Shown here piece after piece: positions 31,582-41,497 of a stretch of DNA of 64,000 bases (position 1 is its first letter; every line of letters begins with the position of its first letter). Under the pieces are notes generated by a model. It worked only from the letters and a program-made list of their open reading frames with translations, made no database searches and was not told where the DNA came from. The stretch spans positions 4,966,842 through 5,030,841 of the forward strand of contig NZ_CP015749.1 of assembly GCF_001742145.1 (NCBI RefSeq), given 5' to 3'. This DNA is from Pectobacterium parmentieri (GTDB lineage: Bacteria; Pseudomonadota; Gammaproteobacteria; Enterobacterales; Enterobacteriaceae). The position numbers and the translations under genes are program-made.

Positions 31582-34245
31582 ATGTCAGATCGTTTAAATA
31601 ATGACGTGGATCCGATCGAAACCCGCGACTGGCTGCAGGCGATCGAATCGGTCATCCGTGAAGAGGGTGTTGAGCGCGCTCAGTTCCTGATAGATCAGGT
31701 CCTGAGTGAAGCACGTAAAGGCGGCGTCAGTGTTGCTGCTGGTCTGGCTGCGCGTCAATACGTCAACACCATCGCTGTGGAAGACGAACCGGAATACCCA
31801 GGTGACCTGGATCTGGAAAGCCGTATTCGCTCAGCGATTCGCTGGAACGCAATAATGACAGTGTCGCGTGCCTCGAAAAAAGATCTGGATCTGGGCGGCC
31901 ACATGGCTTCTTTCCAGTCTTCCGCCACATTCTACGAAGTGTGTTTCAACCACTTCTTCCGTGCTCGCAATGCGCAGGACGGCGGCGACCTGGTGTACTT
32001 CCAGGGCCATATTTCTCCGGGCGTTTACGCTCGTGCCTTCCTTGAAGGCCGTCTGACTGAAGATCAGATGAACAACTTCCGCCAGGAAGTTCACGGTAAC
32101 GGTCTGTCTTCTTATCCGCATCCTAAATTGATGCCGGAATTCTGGCAGTTCCCGACTGTTTCTATGGGGCTGGGCCCGATTGGCTCGATCTACCAAGCTA
32201 AGTTCCTGAAATATCTGGAACACCGTGGCCTGAAAGATACCTCTAAGCAAACCGTTTATGCCTTCCTGGGCGACGGTGAAATGGACGAACCAGAATCCAA
32301 AGGTGCGATCACCATCGCGACCCGTGAAAAACTGGACAACCTGGTCTTCGTTATCAACTGTAACCTGCAACGTCTGGATGGCCCAGTAACCGGTAATGGC
32401 AAGATCATTAACGAACTGGAAGGTATTTTCAGTGGTGCTGGCTGGGATGTTATCAAGGTTATCTGGGGCGGACGTTGGGACGAACTGCTGCGTAAAGATA
32501 CCAGCGGTAAACTGATCCAACTGATGAACGAAACCGTTGACGGTGACTACCAGACGTTCAAATCCAAAAACGGTGCCTATGTGCGTGAGCACTTCTTCGG
32601 TAAATATCCGGAGACGGCTGCACTGGTTAAAGACTGGACCGACGATCAAATTTGGGCACTGAACCGTGGTGGTCACGATCCGAAGAAAGTCTACGCTGCA
32701 CTGAAAAAAGCACAGGAAACCAAGGGCAAACCAACCGTTATCCTGGCGCATACCATTAAAGGTTATGGTATGGGCGACGCGGCTGAAGGTAAAAACATCG
32801 CTCACCAGGTTAAGAAAATTAACATGGACGGCGTGCGTTACTTCCGCGATCGTTTCAACGTGCCAGTTAGCGATGAAAATATCGAGAAACTGCCGTACAT
32901 CACCTTTGATAAAGATTCCGCAGAGTACAAATACCTGCATGAGCGTCGTCAGGCACTGGAAGGCTACCTGCCAACCCGTCAGCCTAAATTCAGCGAAAAG
33001 CTGGAACTGCCAACGCTGGAAGATTTCCGCACGCTGCTGGAAGAGCAGAATAAAGAAATCTCCACCACAATCGCTTTCGTTCGTGCTCTGAACGTGATGC
33101 TGAAGAACCCGTCTATCAAAGATCGTCTGGTTCCGATCATTGCCGACGAAGCGCGTACTTTCGGTATGGAAGGTCTGTTCCGTCAGATCGGTATTTACAG
33201 CCCGAATGGCCAGCAGTACACCCCGCAGGACCGTGAGCAGGTTGCTTACTACAAAGAAGACGAAAAAGGCCAGATCCTGCAAGAAGGGATCAACGAACTG
33301 GGCGCAGGTTCTTCCTGGCTGGCGGCGGCAACGTCTTACAGCACCAACGATCTGCCGATGATCCCGTTCTACATCTACTACTCCATGTTCGGTTTCCAGC
33401 GTATCGGCGATCTGTGCTGGGCAGCGGGTGACCAACAGGCGCGTGGCTTCCTGGTCGGTGGTACTTCTGGTCGTACTACGCTGAACGGTGAAGGTCTGCA
33501 ACACGAAGATGGCCATAGCCATATTCAGTCTCTGACTATCCCGAACTGTATTTCTTACGATCCGTCCTACGCTTATGAAGTGGCTGTCATCATGCATGAC
33601 GGTCTGAACCGTATGTACGGCGAAGCGCAAGAAAACATTTACTACTACATCACCACGCTGAACGAAAACTACCACATGCCTGCGATGCCGCAGGGTGCGG
33701 AAGAAGGTATCCGTAAGGGTATCTATAAGCTGGAAACGGTTGATGGTAACAAAGGTAAAGTTCAGTTGCTGGGTTCTGGTTCTATCCTGCGTCACGTGCG
33801 TGAAGCGGCTCAGATTCTGGCGAAAGACTACGGCATTGGTTCTGACGTATTCAGCGTAACCTCCTTCACTGAACTGGCACGCGAAGGCCAGGATTGTGAG
33901 CGTTGGAATATGCTGCATCCAACCGAAGCGCCGCGTGTACCTTACGTGGCTCAAGTACTGAGCGATGCGCCAGCGGTTGCATCTACTGACTACATGAAGC
34001 TGTTTGCTGAGCAAATCCGTAACTTCATCCCGGCTAGCGATTACCGCGTACTGGGTACTGACGGTTTCGGTCGTTCTGACAGCCGTGAAAACCTGCGCCA
34101 CCACTTCGAAGTGGATGCGTCTTACGTCGTGGTTGCGGCTCTGGGTGAACTGGCTAAACGCGGTGAAATCGATAAGAAAGTGGTTGCTGATGCCATCACT
34201 AAATTCAACATCGATGCAGATAAAGTTAACCCGCGTCTGGCATAA
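31582..34245 (+). CDS. aceE: Pyruvate dehydrogenase E1 component
   Basis: Homodimeric thiamine diphosphate-dependent E1 that decarboxylates pyruvate and acetylates the lipoyl groups of AceF. The 887 residues equal E. coli. The ThDP motif runs from [14 protein letters not shown] near residue 230 to [11 protein letters not shown] near residue 258, and the phosphorylation-loop-like [11 protein letters not shown] region is near residue 370. AAGGA precedes the ATG. A 757-residue open frame on the opposite strand is a coding shadow. Confidence 0.98.
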   Translation: MSDRLNNDVDPIETRDWLQAIESVIREEGVERAQFLIDQVLSEARKGGVSVAAGLAARQYVNTIAVEDEPEYPGDLDLESRIRSAIRWNAIMTVSRASKKDLDLGGHMASFQSSATFYEVCFNHFFRARNAQDGGDLVYFQGHISPGVYARAFLEGRLTEDQMNNFRQEVHGNGLSSYPHPKLMPEFWQFPTVSMGLGPIGSIYQAKFLKYLEHRGLKDTSKQTVYAFLGDGEMDEPESKGAITIATREKLDNLVFVINCNLQRLDGPVTGNGKIINELEGIFSGAGWDVIKVIWGGRWDELLRKDTSGKLIQLMNETVDGDYQTFKSKNGAYVREHFFGKYPETAALVKDWTDDQIWALNRGGHDPKKVYAALKKAQETKGKPTVILAHTIKGYGMGDAAEGKNIAHQVKKINMDGVRYFRDRFNVPVSDENIEKLPYITFDKDSAEYKYLHERRQALEGYLPTRQPKFSEKLELPTLEDFRTLLEEQNKEISTTIAFVRALNVMLKNPSIKDRLVPIIADEARTFGMEGLFRQIGIYSPNGQQYTPQDREQVAYYKEDEKGQILQEGINELGAGSSWLAAATSYSTNDLPMIPFYIYYSMFGFQRIGDLCWAAGDQQARGFLVGGTSGRTTLNGEGLQHEDGHSHIQSLTIPNCISYDPSYAYEVAVIMHDGLNRMYGEAQENIYYYITTLNENYHMPAMPQGAEEGIRKGIYKLETVDGNKGKVQLLGSGSILRHVREAAQILAKDYGIGSDVFSVTSFTELAREGQDCERWNMLHPTEAPRVPYVAQVLSDAPAVASTDYMKLFAEQIRNFIPASDYRVLGTDGFGRSDSRENLRHHFEVDASYVVVAALGELAKRGEIDKKVVADAITKFNIDADKVNPRLA

Positions 34246-34259
34246 GAGGTAAAGATTAC

Positions 34260-36137
34260 ATGGCTATCGAAATCAACGTACCGGACATCGGTGCAGATGA
34301 AGTTGAAGTCACCGAAGTGCTGGTGAAGGTGGGCGACAAAGTTGAAGCTGAACAGTCGCTGATCACGGTTGAAGGTGATAAGGCTTCTATGGAAGTCCCT
34401 TCTCCGCAGGCTGGTGTCATTAAAGAGATTAAAGTCTCTGTTGGTGACAAAGTTGAAACTGGCAAACTGATCATGATTTTCGATTCCGCCGACGGTGCAG
34501 TTGACGCTGCACCTGCCAAGGCAGAAGAGAAGAAAGAAGCCGCTCCGGCTGCTGCACCAGTGGCCTCCGCAGCGAAAGAAGTCAACGTGCCGGATATCGG
34601 CGGTGACGAAGTCGAAGTGACCGAAGTGCTGGTTAAAGTGGGCGACACCGTTGCTGCTGAACAATCTCTGATCACTGTAGAAGGCGACAAGGCTTCTATG
34701 GAAGTTCCGGCACCTTTCGCGGGTACGGTTAAAGAGATCAAAATCAGCACTGGCGACAAAGTCTCCACTGGTTCTTTGATCATGGTCTTCGAAGTGGCTG
34801 GCAGTGCGCCTGCAGCCTCTGCAGCGAAAGCTGAATCGGCACCTGCTCCAGCAGCCTCTGCGGCGAAAGAAGTCAACGTACCGGATATCGGCGGCGACGA
34901 AGTTGAAGTGACGGAAGTGATGGTTAAAGTTGGCGATAAAATCGCGGCTGAGCAATCACTGATCACCGTTGAAGGCGACAAGGCTTCGATGGAAGTCCCT
35001 GCGCCGTTCGCAGGTACGGTTAAAGAAATCAAAATCAGCACCGGTGACAAAGTTAAAACCGGTTCACTGATTATGGTCTTCGAAGTAGAAGGTGCTGCGC
35101 CTGCTGCGGCTCCGGCTGCCAAGCAAGAAGCGGTTGCTGCACCAGCTCCGGCGGCAAAACCTGCCGCACCGGCAGCGAAGGCTGAAGGCAAGAGCGATTT
35201 CGCAGAGAATGACGCTTACGTTCACGCGACGCCGGTTATCCGTCGTCTGGCACGTGAATTCGGCGTAAATCTGGCGAAAGTGAAGGGTTCTGGTCGTAAA
35301 GGCCGTATCCTGCGCGAAGACGTTCAGGCTTATGTGAAAGATGCCGTGAAACGCGCTGAGTCTGCACCAGTAGCTGCCGCTGGCGGCGGTCTGCCAGGCA
35401 TGCTGCCATGGCCGAAAGTCGATTTCAGCAAGTTTGGTGAAATTGAAGAAGTCGAATTGGGTCGTATCCAGAAAATTTCTGGTGCTAACCTGAGCCGTAA
35501 CTGGGTGATGATCCCGCACGTTACGCACTTCGATAAAACCGACATCACTGAACTGGAAGCGTTCCGCAAACAGCAGAACGTGGAAGCTGAGAAGCGTAGA
35601 CTGGACGTGAAGATCACCCCAGTTGTCTTCATCATGAAAGCCGTTGCTGCTGCCCTTGAGCAAATGCCACGTTTCAACAGTTCACTGTCTGAAGATGCTC
35701 AACGTCTGACGCTGAAGAAATACATCAACATCGGTGTTGCGGTTGATACGCCGAATGGTCTGGTGGTTCCTGTGTTCAAAGACGTGAACAAGAAAGGCAT
35801 CGTCGAACTGTCTCGCGAACTGATGGCGATCTCCAAGAAAGCCCGTGACGGTAAGCTGACCGCAGGCGAAATGCAGGGTGGATGCTTCACTATCTCCAGC
35901 CTGGGCGGTATCGGGACTACGCACTTTGCGCCGATCGTTAACGCGCCTGAAGTCGCTATTCTTGGCGTGTCTAAGTCTGCGATGGAACCGGTCTGGAATG
36001 GTAAAGAGTTCACGCCGCGTCTGATGATGCCGATGTCTCTGTCCTTCGACCACCGTGTCATTGACGGTGCTGATGGGGCTCGCTTCATTACCATCATTAA
36101 CAACACGTTGTCTGACATCCGCCGTCTGGTGATGTAA
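34260..36137 (+). CDS. aceF: Dihydrolipoamide acetyltransferase (E2), three lipoyl domains
   Basis: E2 core of pyruvate dehydrogenase, passing acetyl groups to CoA. The 625 residues hold three tandem lipoyl domains, each with the lipoylated lysine in [11 protein letters not shown] (Lys41, then about Lys145 and Lys247) and joined by Ala/Pro linkers. A peripheral subunit-binding domain follows ([28 protein letters not shown] near residue 328), then the catalytic domain with the His motif [15 protein letters not shown] near the end. The lipoyl repeats are very similar at DNA level and could recombine. It starts 14 bases after aceE. Confidence 0.98.
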   Translation: MAIEINVPDIGADEVEVTEVLVKVGDKVEAEQSLITVEGDKASMEVPSPQAGVIKEIKVSVGDKVETGKLIMIFDSADGAVDAAPAKAEEKKEAAPAAAPVASAAKEVNVPDIGGDEVEVTEVLVKVGDTVAAEQSLITVEGDKASMEVPAPFAGTVKEIKISTGDKVSTGSLIMVFEVAGSAPAASAAKAESAPAPAASAAKEVNVPDIGGDEVEVTEVMVKVGDKIAAEQSLITVEGDKASMEVPAPFAGTVKEIKISTGDKVKTGSLIMVFEVEGAAPAAAPAAKQEAVAAPAPAAKPAAPAAKAEGKSDFAENDAYVHATPVIRRLAREFGVNLAKVKGSGRKGRILREDVQAYVKDAVKRAESAPVAAAGGGLPGMLPWPKVDFSKFGEIEEVELGRIQKISGANLSRNWVMIPHVTHFDKTDITELEAFRKQQNVEAEKRRLDVKITPVVFIMKAVAAALEQMPRFNSSLSEDAQRLTLKKYINIGVAVDTPNGLVVPVFKDVNKKGIVELSRELMAISKKARDGKLTAGEMQGGCFTISSLGGIGTTHFAPIVNAPEVAILGVSKSAMEPVWNGKEFTPRLMMPMSLSFDHRVIDGADGARFITIINNTLSDIRRLVM

Positions 36138-36140
36138 TCG

Positions 36141-36167
36141 AAAAGCCGGCCTGACGGCCGGCTTTTT
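36141..36167 (+). terminator. Intrinsic terminator after aceF
   Basis: AAAGCCGGCC-TGAC-GGCCGGCTTT followed by TTT, immediately after the aceF stop. lpd therefore probably also has its own promoter in the gap, as in E. coli. Confidence 0.9.
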
Positions 36168-36305
36168 TCTGATAAGCTGTTATTTGTTATAGCTGTCAGT
36201 GATCAAGGACAAATCGTTAGTCGCTTGTTGTTTCAAAATTGTTAACGATTTTGTAAACTACAGCGGCAAAGACACGTCCCGGTGGAAGAGGGCGTTATTA
36301 AAAAT

Positions 36306-36430
36306 ACACCCTATGGATTTCGGGTGGCAGGAAGGCGGCAAGGGGCTGAATCTCCGGGAGCTTACTCAAGTAAGTGACTGGAGTGAAGACACGATGCTAA
36401 CGCACCTGCCACTTGAAAGACGACGGGTGT
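36306..36430. repeat. ERIC intergenic repeat
   Basis: A 125-base element bounded by ACACCC and GGGTGT. Its core reads GGCAGGAAGGCGGCAAG, GAGCTTACTCAAGTAAGTGA and CTTGAAAGACGACGGGTGT, the known Enterobacterial Repetitive Intergenic Consensus, with several differences in the GTGAATCCCC and GGGGTGAGCG arms. The central dyad CTTACTCAAGTAAG is intact. A short open frame across it (36199-36432) is not a gene. It lies between the aceF terminator and lpd and will be in the lpd leader if the promoter is upstream. Confidence 0.92.
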
Positions 36431-36469
36431 GACGTCACAGACCCGCCGGAAATCAATTAAGAGGTCATG

Positions 36470-37894
36470 ATGAGTACTGAAATTAAAGCTCAGGTAGTGG
36501 TACTTGGTGCCGGCCCCGCGGGTTACTCTGCTGCATTCCGCGCGGCGGATTTGGGTCTGGAAACCGTACTGGTAGAGCGCTACTCCACGCTGGGTGGGGT
36601 GTGTCTGAATGTCGGTTGTATTCCTTCCAAAGCTCTGTTGCACGTTGCTAAAGTCATTGAAGAAGCTAAAGCACTGGCGGAACACGGTATCGTGTTCGGT
36701 GAACCTAAAACCGACATTGATAAAATCCGTCTGTGGAAAGAAAAAGTTATCACCCAACTGACCAGTGGTCTGGCGGGTATGGCAAAAGGCCGTAAAGTTA
36801 AAGTGGTTAACGGTCTCGGTAAATTTACCGGTGCTAACACACTGGAAGTTGACGGTGAAAACGGCAAAACGACGATCAGCTTCGATAACGCGATTATTGC
36901 TGCGGGTTCACGTCCGATCCAACTGCCTTTCATTCCTCATAATGATCCGCGTGTATGGGATTCTACCGATGCGCTGGAGCTGAAAAACGTCCCAGGACGT
37001 CTGTTGGTGATGGGCGGCGGTATCATCGGTCTGGAAATGGGTACCGTTTACCATGCTCTGGGTTCACAGATTGACGTTGTTGAAATGTTCGATCAGGTGA
37101 TTCCAGCGGCTGACAAAGACGTTGTCAAAGTCTTCACCAAACGTATCAGCAAGCAATTCAATCTGATGCTGGAAACCAAAGTGACGGCTGTAGAAGCCAA
37201 AGAAGACGGCATCTATGTGACGATGGAAGGCAAAAAAGCGCCAGCCGAGCCACAGCGCTACGATGCAGTTCTGGTTGCTATTGGTCGTGTACCGAACGGT
37301 AAAAATCTGGATGCAGGCAAAGCGGGCGTGGAAGTTGACGATCGCGGCTTTATCCACGTGGATAAGCAAATGCGCACTAACGTGCCGCACATCTACGCTA
37401 TCGGTGACATCGTCGGTCAGCCAATGCTGGCGCACAAAGGTGTGCATGAAGGCCACGTTGCTGCTGAAGTGATCTCTGGTAAGAAACACTACTTCGATCC
37501 GAAAGTGATTCCTTCTATCGCCTATACCGAACCGGAAGTGGCGTGGGTTGGTCTGACCGAGAAAGAAGCGAAAGAGAAAGGCATCAGCTACGAAACCGCG
37601 ACCTTCCCATGGGCGGCATCTGGCCGTGCCATCGCGTCTGACTGTGCTGACGGTATGACCAAACTGATTTTCGACAAAGAAACTCACCGTGTTATTGGTG
37701 GTGCGATTGTCGGGACTAACGGTGGTGAACTGTTAGGCGAAATCGGTCTGGCGATCGAAATGGGTTGTGATGCAGAAGATATCGCACTGACTATCCATGC
37801 GCACCCAACGCTGCATGAGTCTGTTGGTCTGGCTGCTGAAATCTTTGAAGGTAGCATCACTGACCTGCCGAACCCGAAAGCGAAGAAGAAGTAA
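36470..37894 (+). CDS. lpd: Dihydrolipoamide dehydrogenase (E3)
   Basis: FAD enzyme reoxidising dihydrolipoyl groups in the pyruvate and 2-oxoglutarate dehydrogenases and the glycine cleavage system. ATG 36470 (MSTEIKAQVVVLGAGPAGYSAA) has GAGGT at a usable distance and gives 474 residues as in E. coli; an ATG one codon upstream is too close to that site. The redox pair is in GGVCLNVGCIPSKALLH near residue 44, and the C-terminal HAHPTLHES His-Glu pair near residue 444. An ERIC element lies 40 bases upstream. Confidence 0.98.
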   Translation: MSTEIKAQVVVLGAGPAGYSAAFRAADLGLETVLVERYSTLGGVCLNVGCIPSKALLHVAKVIEEAKALAEHGIVFGEPKTDIDKIRLWKEKVITQLTSGLAGMAKGRKVKVVNGLGKFTGANTLEVDGENGKTTISFDNAIIAAGSRPIQLPFIPHNDPRVWDSTDALELKNVPGRLLVMGGGIIGLEMGTVYHALGSQIDVVEMFDQVIPAADKDVVKVFTKRISKQFNLMLETKVTAVEAKEDGIYVTMEGKKAPAEPQRYDAVLVAIGRVPNGKNLDAGKAGVEVDDRGFIHVDKQMRTNVPHIYAIGDIVGQPMLAHKGVHEGHVAAEVISGKKHYFDPKVIPSIAYTEPEVAWVGLTEKEAKEKGISYETATFPWAASGRAIASDCADGMTKLIFDKETHRVIGGAIVGTNGGELLGEIGLAIEMGCDAEDIALTIHAHPTLHESVGLAAEIFEGSITDLPNPKAKKK

Positions 37895-37923
37895 GTTCTC
37901 TCAGGTTCGCATAGCGTGAATTC

Positions 37924-37957
37924 AATCCGGCACCGTAAAGGTGCCGGATTTTTTTTA
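37924..37957 (+). terminator. lpd terminator (copy A of a repeated terminator)
   Basis: ATCCGGCACC-GTAAA-GGTGCCGGAT followed by eight T. The run of T contains the stop codon of the opposing LysR gene (37955-37957). The right arm plus T run, GGTGCCGGATTTTTT, recurs at 41345 and 42216. Confidence 0.92.
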
Positions 37958-38851
37958 CCCGTTAGATGAGGGAAACACCCGCGCACAGAGGAAATCCACC
38001 AGTGCTCGCACTTTTGGCGACGGGTGTTTGCTCGCGGGCCACAATACATGTAGGACGCCACTGCGTTCCACATAGTCGTTCAGGATCGGCTGTAGCAACC
38101 CCTTGGCCAGCAGTTCGCGGATAGAGAAATCCGGCAGGTAGGCAATGCCCAGCCCTTGTAGTGCAAAACAGACGCGCGTTTCAATGTTGTTGCAGATCAT
38201 CGATGTGGGCAATGGCAACTCTGGTCCGTTGGGAGCAAGCCGCAGCGCCCACGGTTCCAGCTTGCCGCTATTAGGAAAGCGATAGTGCAGACAGGCGTGC
38301 TGCATCAGGTCGGCAGGTGTCTTGGGCGTTCCGCGCCGAGCAAGGTAGTCTGGCGATGCCACCAGCAGAAAACCGAAGGTGCCCAGTCTGCGAGCAGTGA
38401 GCCGTGAGTCAACGGGGTTGCCTGTCCGCACCACGGCATCGAACCCTTCTTCAATGACATCGACCATTCGATCGGTGAAGTCCAGATCCAATTCGATTTC
38501 GGGGTACTCGCGCATGAACTCGCCGAGTACGGGGAGCACCAGTGAGCTAACCAATGGCAGGCTTACCCGCAGGCGTCCGCGCGGTACGGCATTGGTTTGC
38601 GACAGTTCCAACTCTGCCGCCTCGATTTCGGCCAGGATACGTCGGCTACGCGCCAGAAACAGTGAGCCTTCAGCCGTCAGTGTGATGCTGCGTGTACTGC
38701 GATGAAACAGCCTCACTCCGAGTTTTTCTTCGAGCCGTGCGACACTTTTACCTACCGCAGATGCTGACACGCCCAGTAATCGACCCGCAGCAACGAAACT
38801 ACGCGTTTCGGCTACCTGCACAAACACCACAAAGCCATTCAGGCTGTCCAT
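37955..38851 (-). CDS. LysR-family transcriptional regulator
   Basis: LTTR of 298 residues from ATG 38851 (MDSLNGFVVFVQVAETRSF); a GTG four codons upstream is possible. Helix-turn-helix FVAAGRLLGVSASAVGKSVARLEEKLGVRLFHRSTR lies at residues about 18-53, and the rest is the periplasmic-binding-like effector domain. It resembles the large group with LysR next to an exporter or hydrolase. It is divergent from the hydrolase and MFS genes (118-base gap), so it probably regulates them. The ligand is unknown. Its 3' end lies within the lpd terminator. Confidence 0.88.
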   Translation of the reverse strand: MDSLNGFVVFVQVAETRSFVAAGRLLGVSASAVGKSVARLEEKLGVRLFHRSTRSITLTAEGSLFLARSRRILAEIEAAELELSQTNAVPRGRLRVSLPLVSSLVLPVLGEFMREYPEIELDLDFTDRMVDVIEEGFDAVVRTGNPVDSRLTARRLGTFGFLLVASPDYLARRGTPKTPADLMQHACLHYRFPNSGKLEPWALRLAPNGPELPLPTSMICNNIETRVCFALQGLGIAYLPDFSIRELLAKGLLQPILNDYVERSGVLHVLWPASKHPSPKVRALVDFLCARVFPSSNG

Positions 38852-38969
38852 ATTCACTCTCACTATTGCGGATAGTTTGTTCCGTATATCGAGGAACTGT
38901 AGCCTACTTTTTCTTTAATTGCCGATTTTCTATCGTAACGGGAACGCTCATTGATGAAAGGAACATGTC

Positions 38970-40163
38970 GTGATAACTCCCGTATTTCCCCTGTGTACCG
39001 ATGTGCCGCCAGCGCATTGCTCTGCCCGAATTCAGTCCGTCGTCCAACAGGCATTGGACGAGCAGCGTTTGGTTGGTTCCGTCGTGCTGGTAGCGCGCAA
39101 CGGCGAATTGATTTATCAGCAGGCTGCCGGATGGGCTGACCGGGAGCGTGCTCGCCCGATGGCGCTGGACGCCATTTTCCGGTTGGCTTCGGTAAGCAAG
39201 CCCATCGTCTCCGTGGCAGCGCTGGCGCTTGTGGCGCAAGGTCGGCTCGATCTGGATGAGGATATTACTCGCTGGATACCAACGTTCCAGCCCCGACTGC
39301 CCGATGGTTGTCCAGCACGCATTACCGTGCGACAACTGCTCAGCCACACCGCAGGGTTAGGCTATCGTTTTTTCGAGGATCATGCGGATGGCTCCTACGC
39401 GCGAGCGGGGATTTCAGACGGTATGGATGCCTCCGGTATCAGTCTGGATGAGAACCTGCGTCGCATCGCCAGCGTTCCACTGCAATACGTGCCGGGAACA
39501 GCCTGGGGCTATTCGTTGGCAACAGACGTGCTGGGCGCTTTGATTGAACGCATTTACGGTACATCACTGGATGAGGCGGTCCATCAACTGGTAACCGAAC
39601 CGTTGGGCATGTGGGATACGGGCTTTGTGGTTCGTGATCCTCTGCGCCTGACTACCGCTTATGTGAACGACACCCCGCAGCCGCATCGCCTGACTGAAGG
39701 TGAAGTCGTTTCTCCTTTTGAAGGGGCGATTGGTATTGCGTACAGCCCCGCTCGTATCTTTGATACACAGGCTTTTCCGTCAGGTGGTGCTGGCATGGCG
39801 GGAAGTGCGTGGGATCTGTTGCGCCTGCTGGAAGCTTTGCGTAAAGGGGAGGGTGTACCGCTGCCTGATGTGCTGATCGAGGAGATGGGACGCGATCAGA
39901 TACCGGGTCTGGCATTGCCAAATGCACCGGGCTGCGGCTTCGGCCTCGGTTTCTCGGTTCTACGCGATCCGCAGTTAGCCGAATCACCGGAATCATCAGG
40001 CACCTGGCGCTGGGGCGGTGCTTACGGTCATTCATGGTTTGTTGATCGAACACAAGGTTTGAGCGTGGTGGCTTTCACCAACACGATGTACGAGGGGATG
40101 TCGGGGCGCTTCGTCACCGATCTGCGTGATGCGGTGTATGGCGCGTTGGAGACAGTACAATGA
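38970..40163 (+). CDS. Beta-lactamase-fold serine hydrolase
   Basis: A 397-residue protein of the serine beta-lactamase/EstB-like family (class C fold). GTG 38970 is chosen for the AAAGGA upstream. The SxxK nucleophile motif is SVSK in FRLASVSKPIVSVAALAL near residue 72, the Tyr motif is within WGYSLATDVLGALIERIYG near residue 180, and GGAYGHSWFVD near residue 350 takes the place of the third motif. There is no clear signal peptide, so it is probably a cytoplasmic esterase or peptidase rather than a periplasmic beta-lactamase. It overlaps the MFS gene by 4 bases. Confidence 0.85.
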   Translation: MITPVFPLCTDVPPAHCSARIQSVVQQALDEQRLVGSVVLVARNGELIYQQAAGWADRERARPMALDAIFRLASVSKPIVSVAALALVAQGRLDLDEDITRWIPTFQPRLPDGCPARITVRQLLSHTAGLGYRFFEDHADGSYARAGISDGMDASGISLDENLRRIASVPLQYVPGTAWGYSLATDVLGALIERIYGTSLDEAVHQLVTEPLGMWDTGFVVRDPLRLTTAYVNDTPQPHRLTEGEVVSPFEGAIGIAYSPARIFDTQAFPSGGAGMAGSAWDLLRLLEALRKGEGVPLPDVLIEEMGRDQIPGLALPNAPGCGFGLGFSVLRDPQLAESPESSGTWRWGGAYGHSWFVDRTQGLSVVAFTNTMYEGMSGRFVTDLRDAVYGALETVQ

Positions 40164-41344
40164 CCGCCTCAATGACGGATACACGTCGTGATAGCTTACC
40201 CATTGCCTCATTGCTGGCGTTAGCCACCGCGGCCTTCATCACTATCCTGACCGAAGCGCTGCCTGCGGGGTTGTTGCCACAAATGGCGCAAGGTCTGGCG
40301 GTGTCTGAAGCCTGGGTCGGGCAAACCGTCACTATCTATGCTATAGGTTCTCTGGTGGCCGCGATCCCGCTGACCGCCGCGACGCAAGGTGTGCGTCGTC
40401 GCCAGTTGCTGCTGGCAGCTATCGCAGGTTTTGTTGTCGCCAATACGGTTACGGCGTTTTCCGGCAGCTATCTGCTGACGATGACGGCGCGTTTTTTGGC
40501 CGGCGTTTCTGCCGGGTTGCTATGGGCGTTACTGGCAGGCTATGCGGCGCGTATGGTGCCTGAGCATCAGAAGGGGCGGGCTATTGCGATAGCGATGGTA
40601 GGCACGCCATTAGCACTGTCGCTCGGCGTGCCCGCGGGCACCTTTCTTGGCAATCTAATCGGTTGGCGAATGTGCTTCGGTATGATGAGCGGTTTGGCCG
40701 TCATACTCATGTTGTGGGTGCGCGTACAGGTGCCTGATTTTGCCGGACAGCCGGCAGGCAAGCGGCAGTCTCTGGGGACGGTGTTCATTGTGGCAGGTGT
40801 GCGTCCGGTGCTGTGTGTGGTGTTGGCCTTCGTGCTGGCGCATAACATTCTCTATACCTATATTGCACCGTTTCTCGCGGTGGCAGGTATGGTTACACAG
40901 ACTAGCCTGGTGCTATTGGTATTCGGCATCACATCACTGTTCGGCATCGGGATCATCGGCGTGTTGATTGACCGCCATTTACGAGCTTTGACGCTTGCCT
41001 GCTCGGCATTGTTCTGCCTGTCAGCACTGGCGCTTGGCGTGGCAGGTGATGTACAGGCGGTGGTCTATACGGCAGTGGCCATCTGGGGACTTGCCTTCGG
41101 CGGCGCGGCGACATTGTTCCAAACGGCTGTTGTCAGAACGGCTGGAGAGGGAGCCGATGTGGCACAGTCTATGTTGGTCACGGTCTGGAACATGGCTATC
41201 GCCGGGGGCGGTATTATCGGTGGTGTTCTGTTGGAGCGTCTCGGCGTTGCCGCATTCTCTCCGGTACTGTTGGTGCTGTTATTGATTGCGCTCGTTGTGG
41301 TGTGGCCTGCCAGACAACACGGTTTCCCTGCGACACGGCGGTAA
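40160..41344 (+). CDS. MFS transporter, DHA1-type exporter
   Basis: A 394-residue inner-membrane major facilitator protein with about twelve helices, of the drug:H+ antiporter-1 group that includes sugar and nucleoside effluxers. Motif C-like helix 5 sequence AMVGTPLALSLGVPAGTFLGNLIGWRMCF is near residue 150, and ITEALPAGLLPQM near residue 24 is typical of this group. The substrate is unknown. It is coupled to the upstream hydrolase (ATGA overlap) and likely under the divergent LysR. A half copy of the lpd terminator starts right at its stop codon. Confidence 0.88.
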   Translation: MTASMTDTRRDSLPIASLLALATAAFITILTEALPAGLLPQMAQGLAVSEAWVGQTVTIYAIGSLVAAIPLTAATQGVRRRQLLLAAIAGFVVANTVTAFSGSYLLTMTARFLAGVSAGLLWALLAGYAARMVPEHQKGRAIAIAMVGTPLALSLGVPAGTFLGNLIGWRMCFGMMSGLAVILMLWVRVQVPDFAGQPAGKRQSLGTVFIVAGVRPVLCVVLAFVLAHNILYTYIAPFLAVAGMVTQTSLVLLVFGITSLFGIGIIGVLIDRHLRALTLACSALFCLSALALGVAGDVQAVVYTAVAIWGLAFGGAATLFQTAVVRTAGEGADVAQSMLVTVWNMAIAGGGIIGGVLLERLGVAAFSPVLLVLLLIALVVVWPARQHGFPATRR

Positions 41345-41359
41345 GGTGCCGGATTTTTT
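41345..41359. repeat. Copy B of the terminator half-repeat
   Basis: GGTGCCGGATTTTTT directly after the MFS stop is identical to the right half of the lpd terminator (37940-37954) and of the terminator at 42216-42230. The matching left arm is missing here, so it cannot form the same hairpin. A palindrome CTCACGTGAG follows at 41361. Confidence 0.8.
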
Positions 41360-41497
41360 GCTCACGTGAGTCCGCGATGAACTAACCTATTTCCCCGTTT
41401 CGCCTGACCGTAATGTTTATGGGGAGCGCCACGGCGTAAATTGACTAAAATGTGCATGATGTTTGGTATTATAGTCCCCAACGACGAGCAACAGGCT

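Noticed and set aside
31831..34104. A 757-codon open frame on the minus strand, opposite aceE
   Set aside because: It lies entirely inside aceE, has no ribosome site or recognisable domain, and its composition is what strong codon bias in a highly expressed gene gives on the opposite strand.
34256..35191. A 311-codon Ala/Ser/Thr-rich open frame opposite aceF
   Set aside because: It mirrors the lipoyl repeats and Ala/Pro linkers of aceF; repeated composition, no start signal, no family.
36199..36432. A 77-codon open frame between aceF and lpd
   Set aside because: Most of it is the ERIC repeat, and it has no ribosome site.
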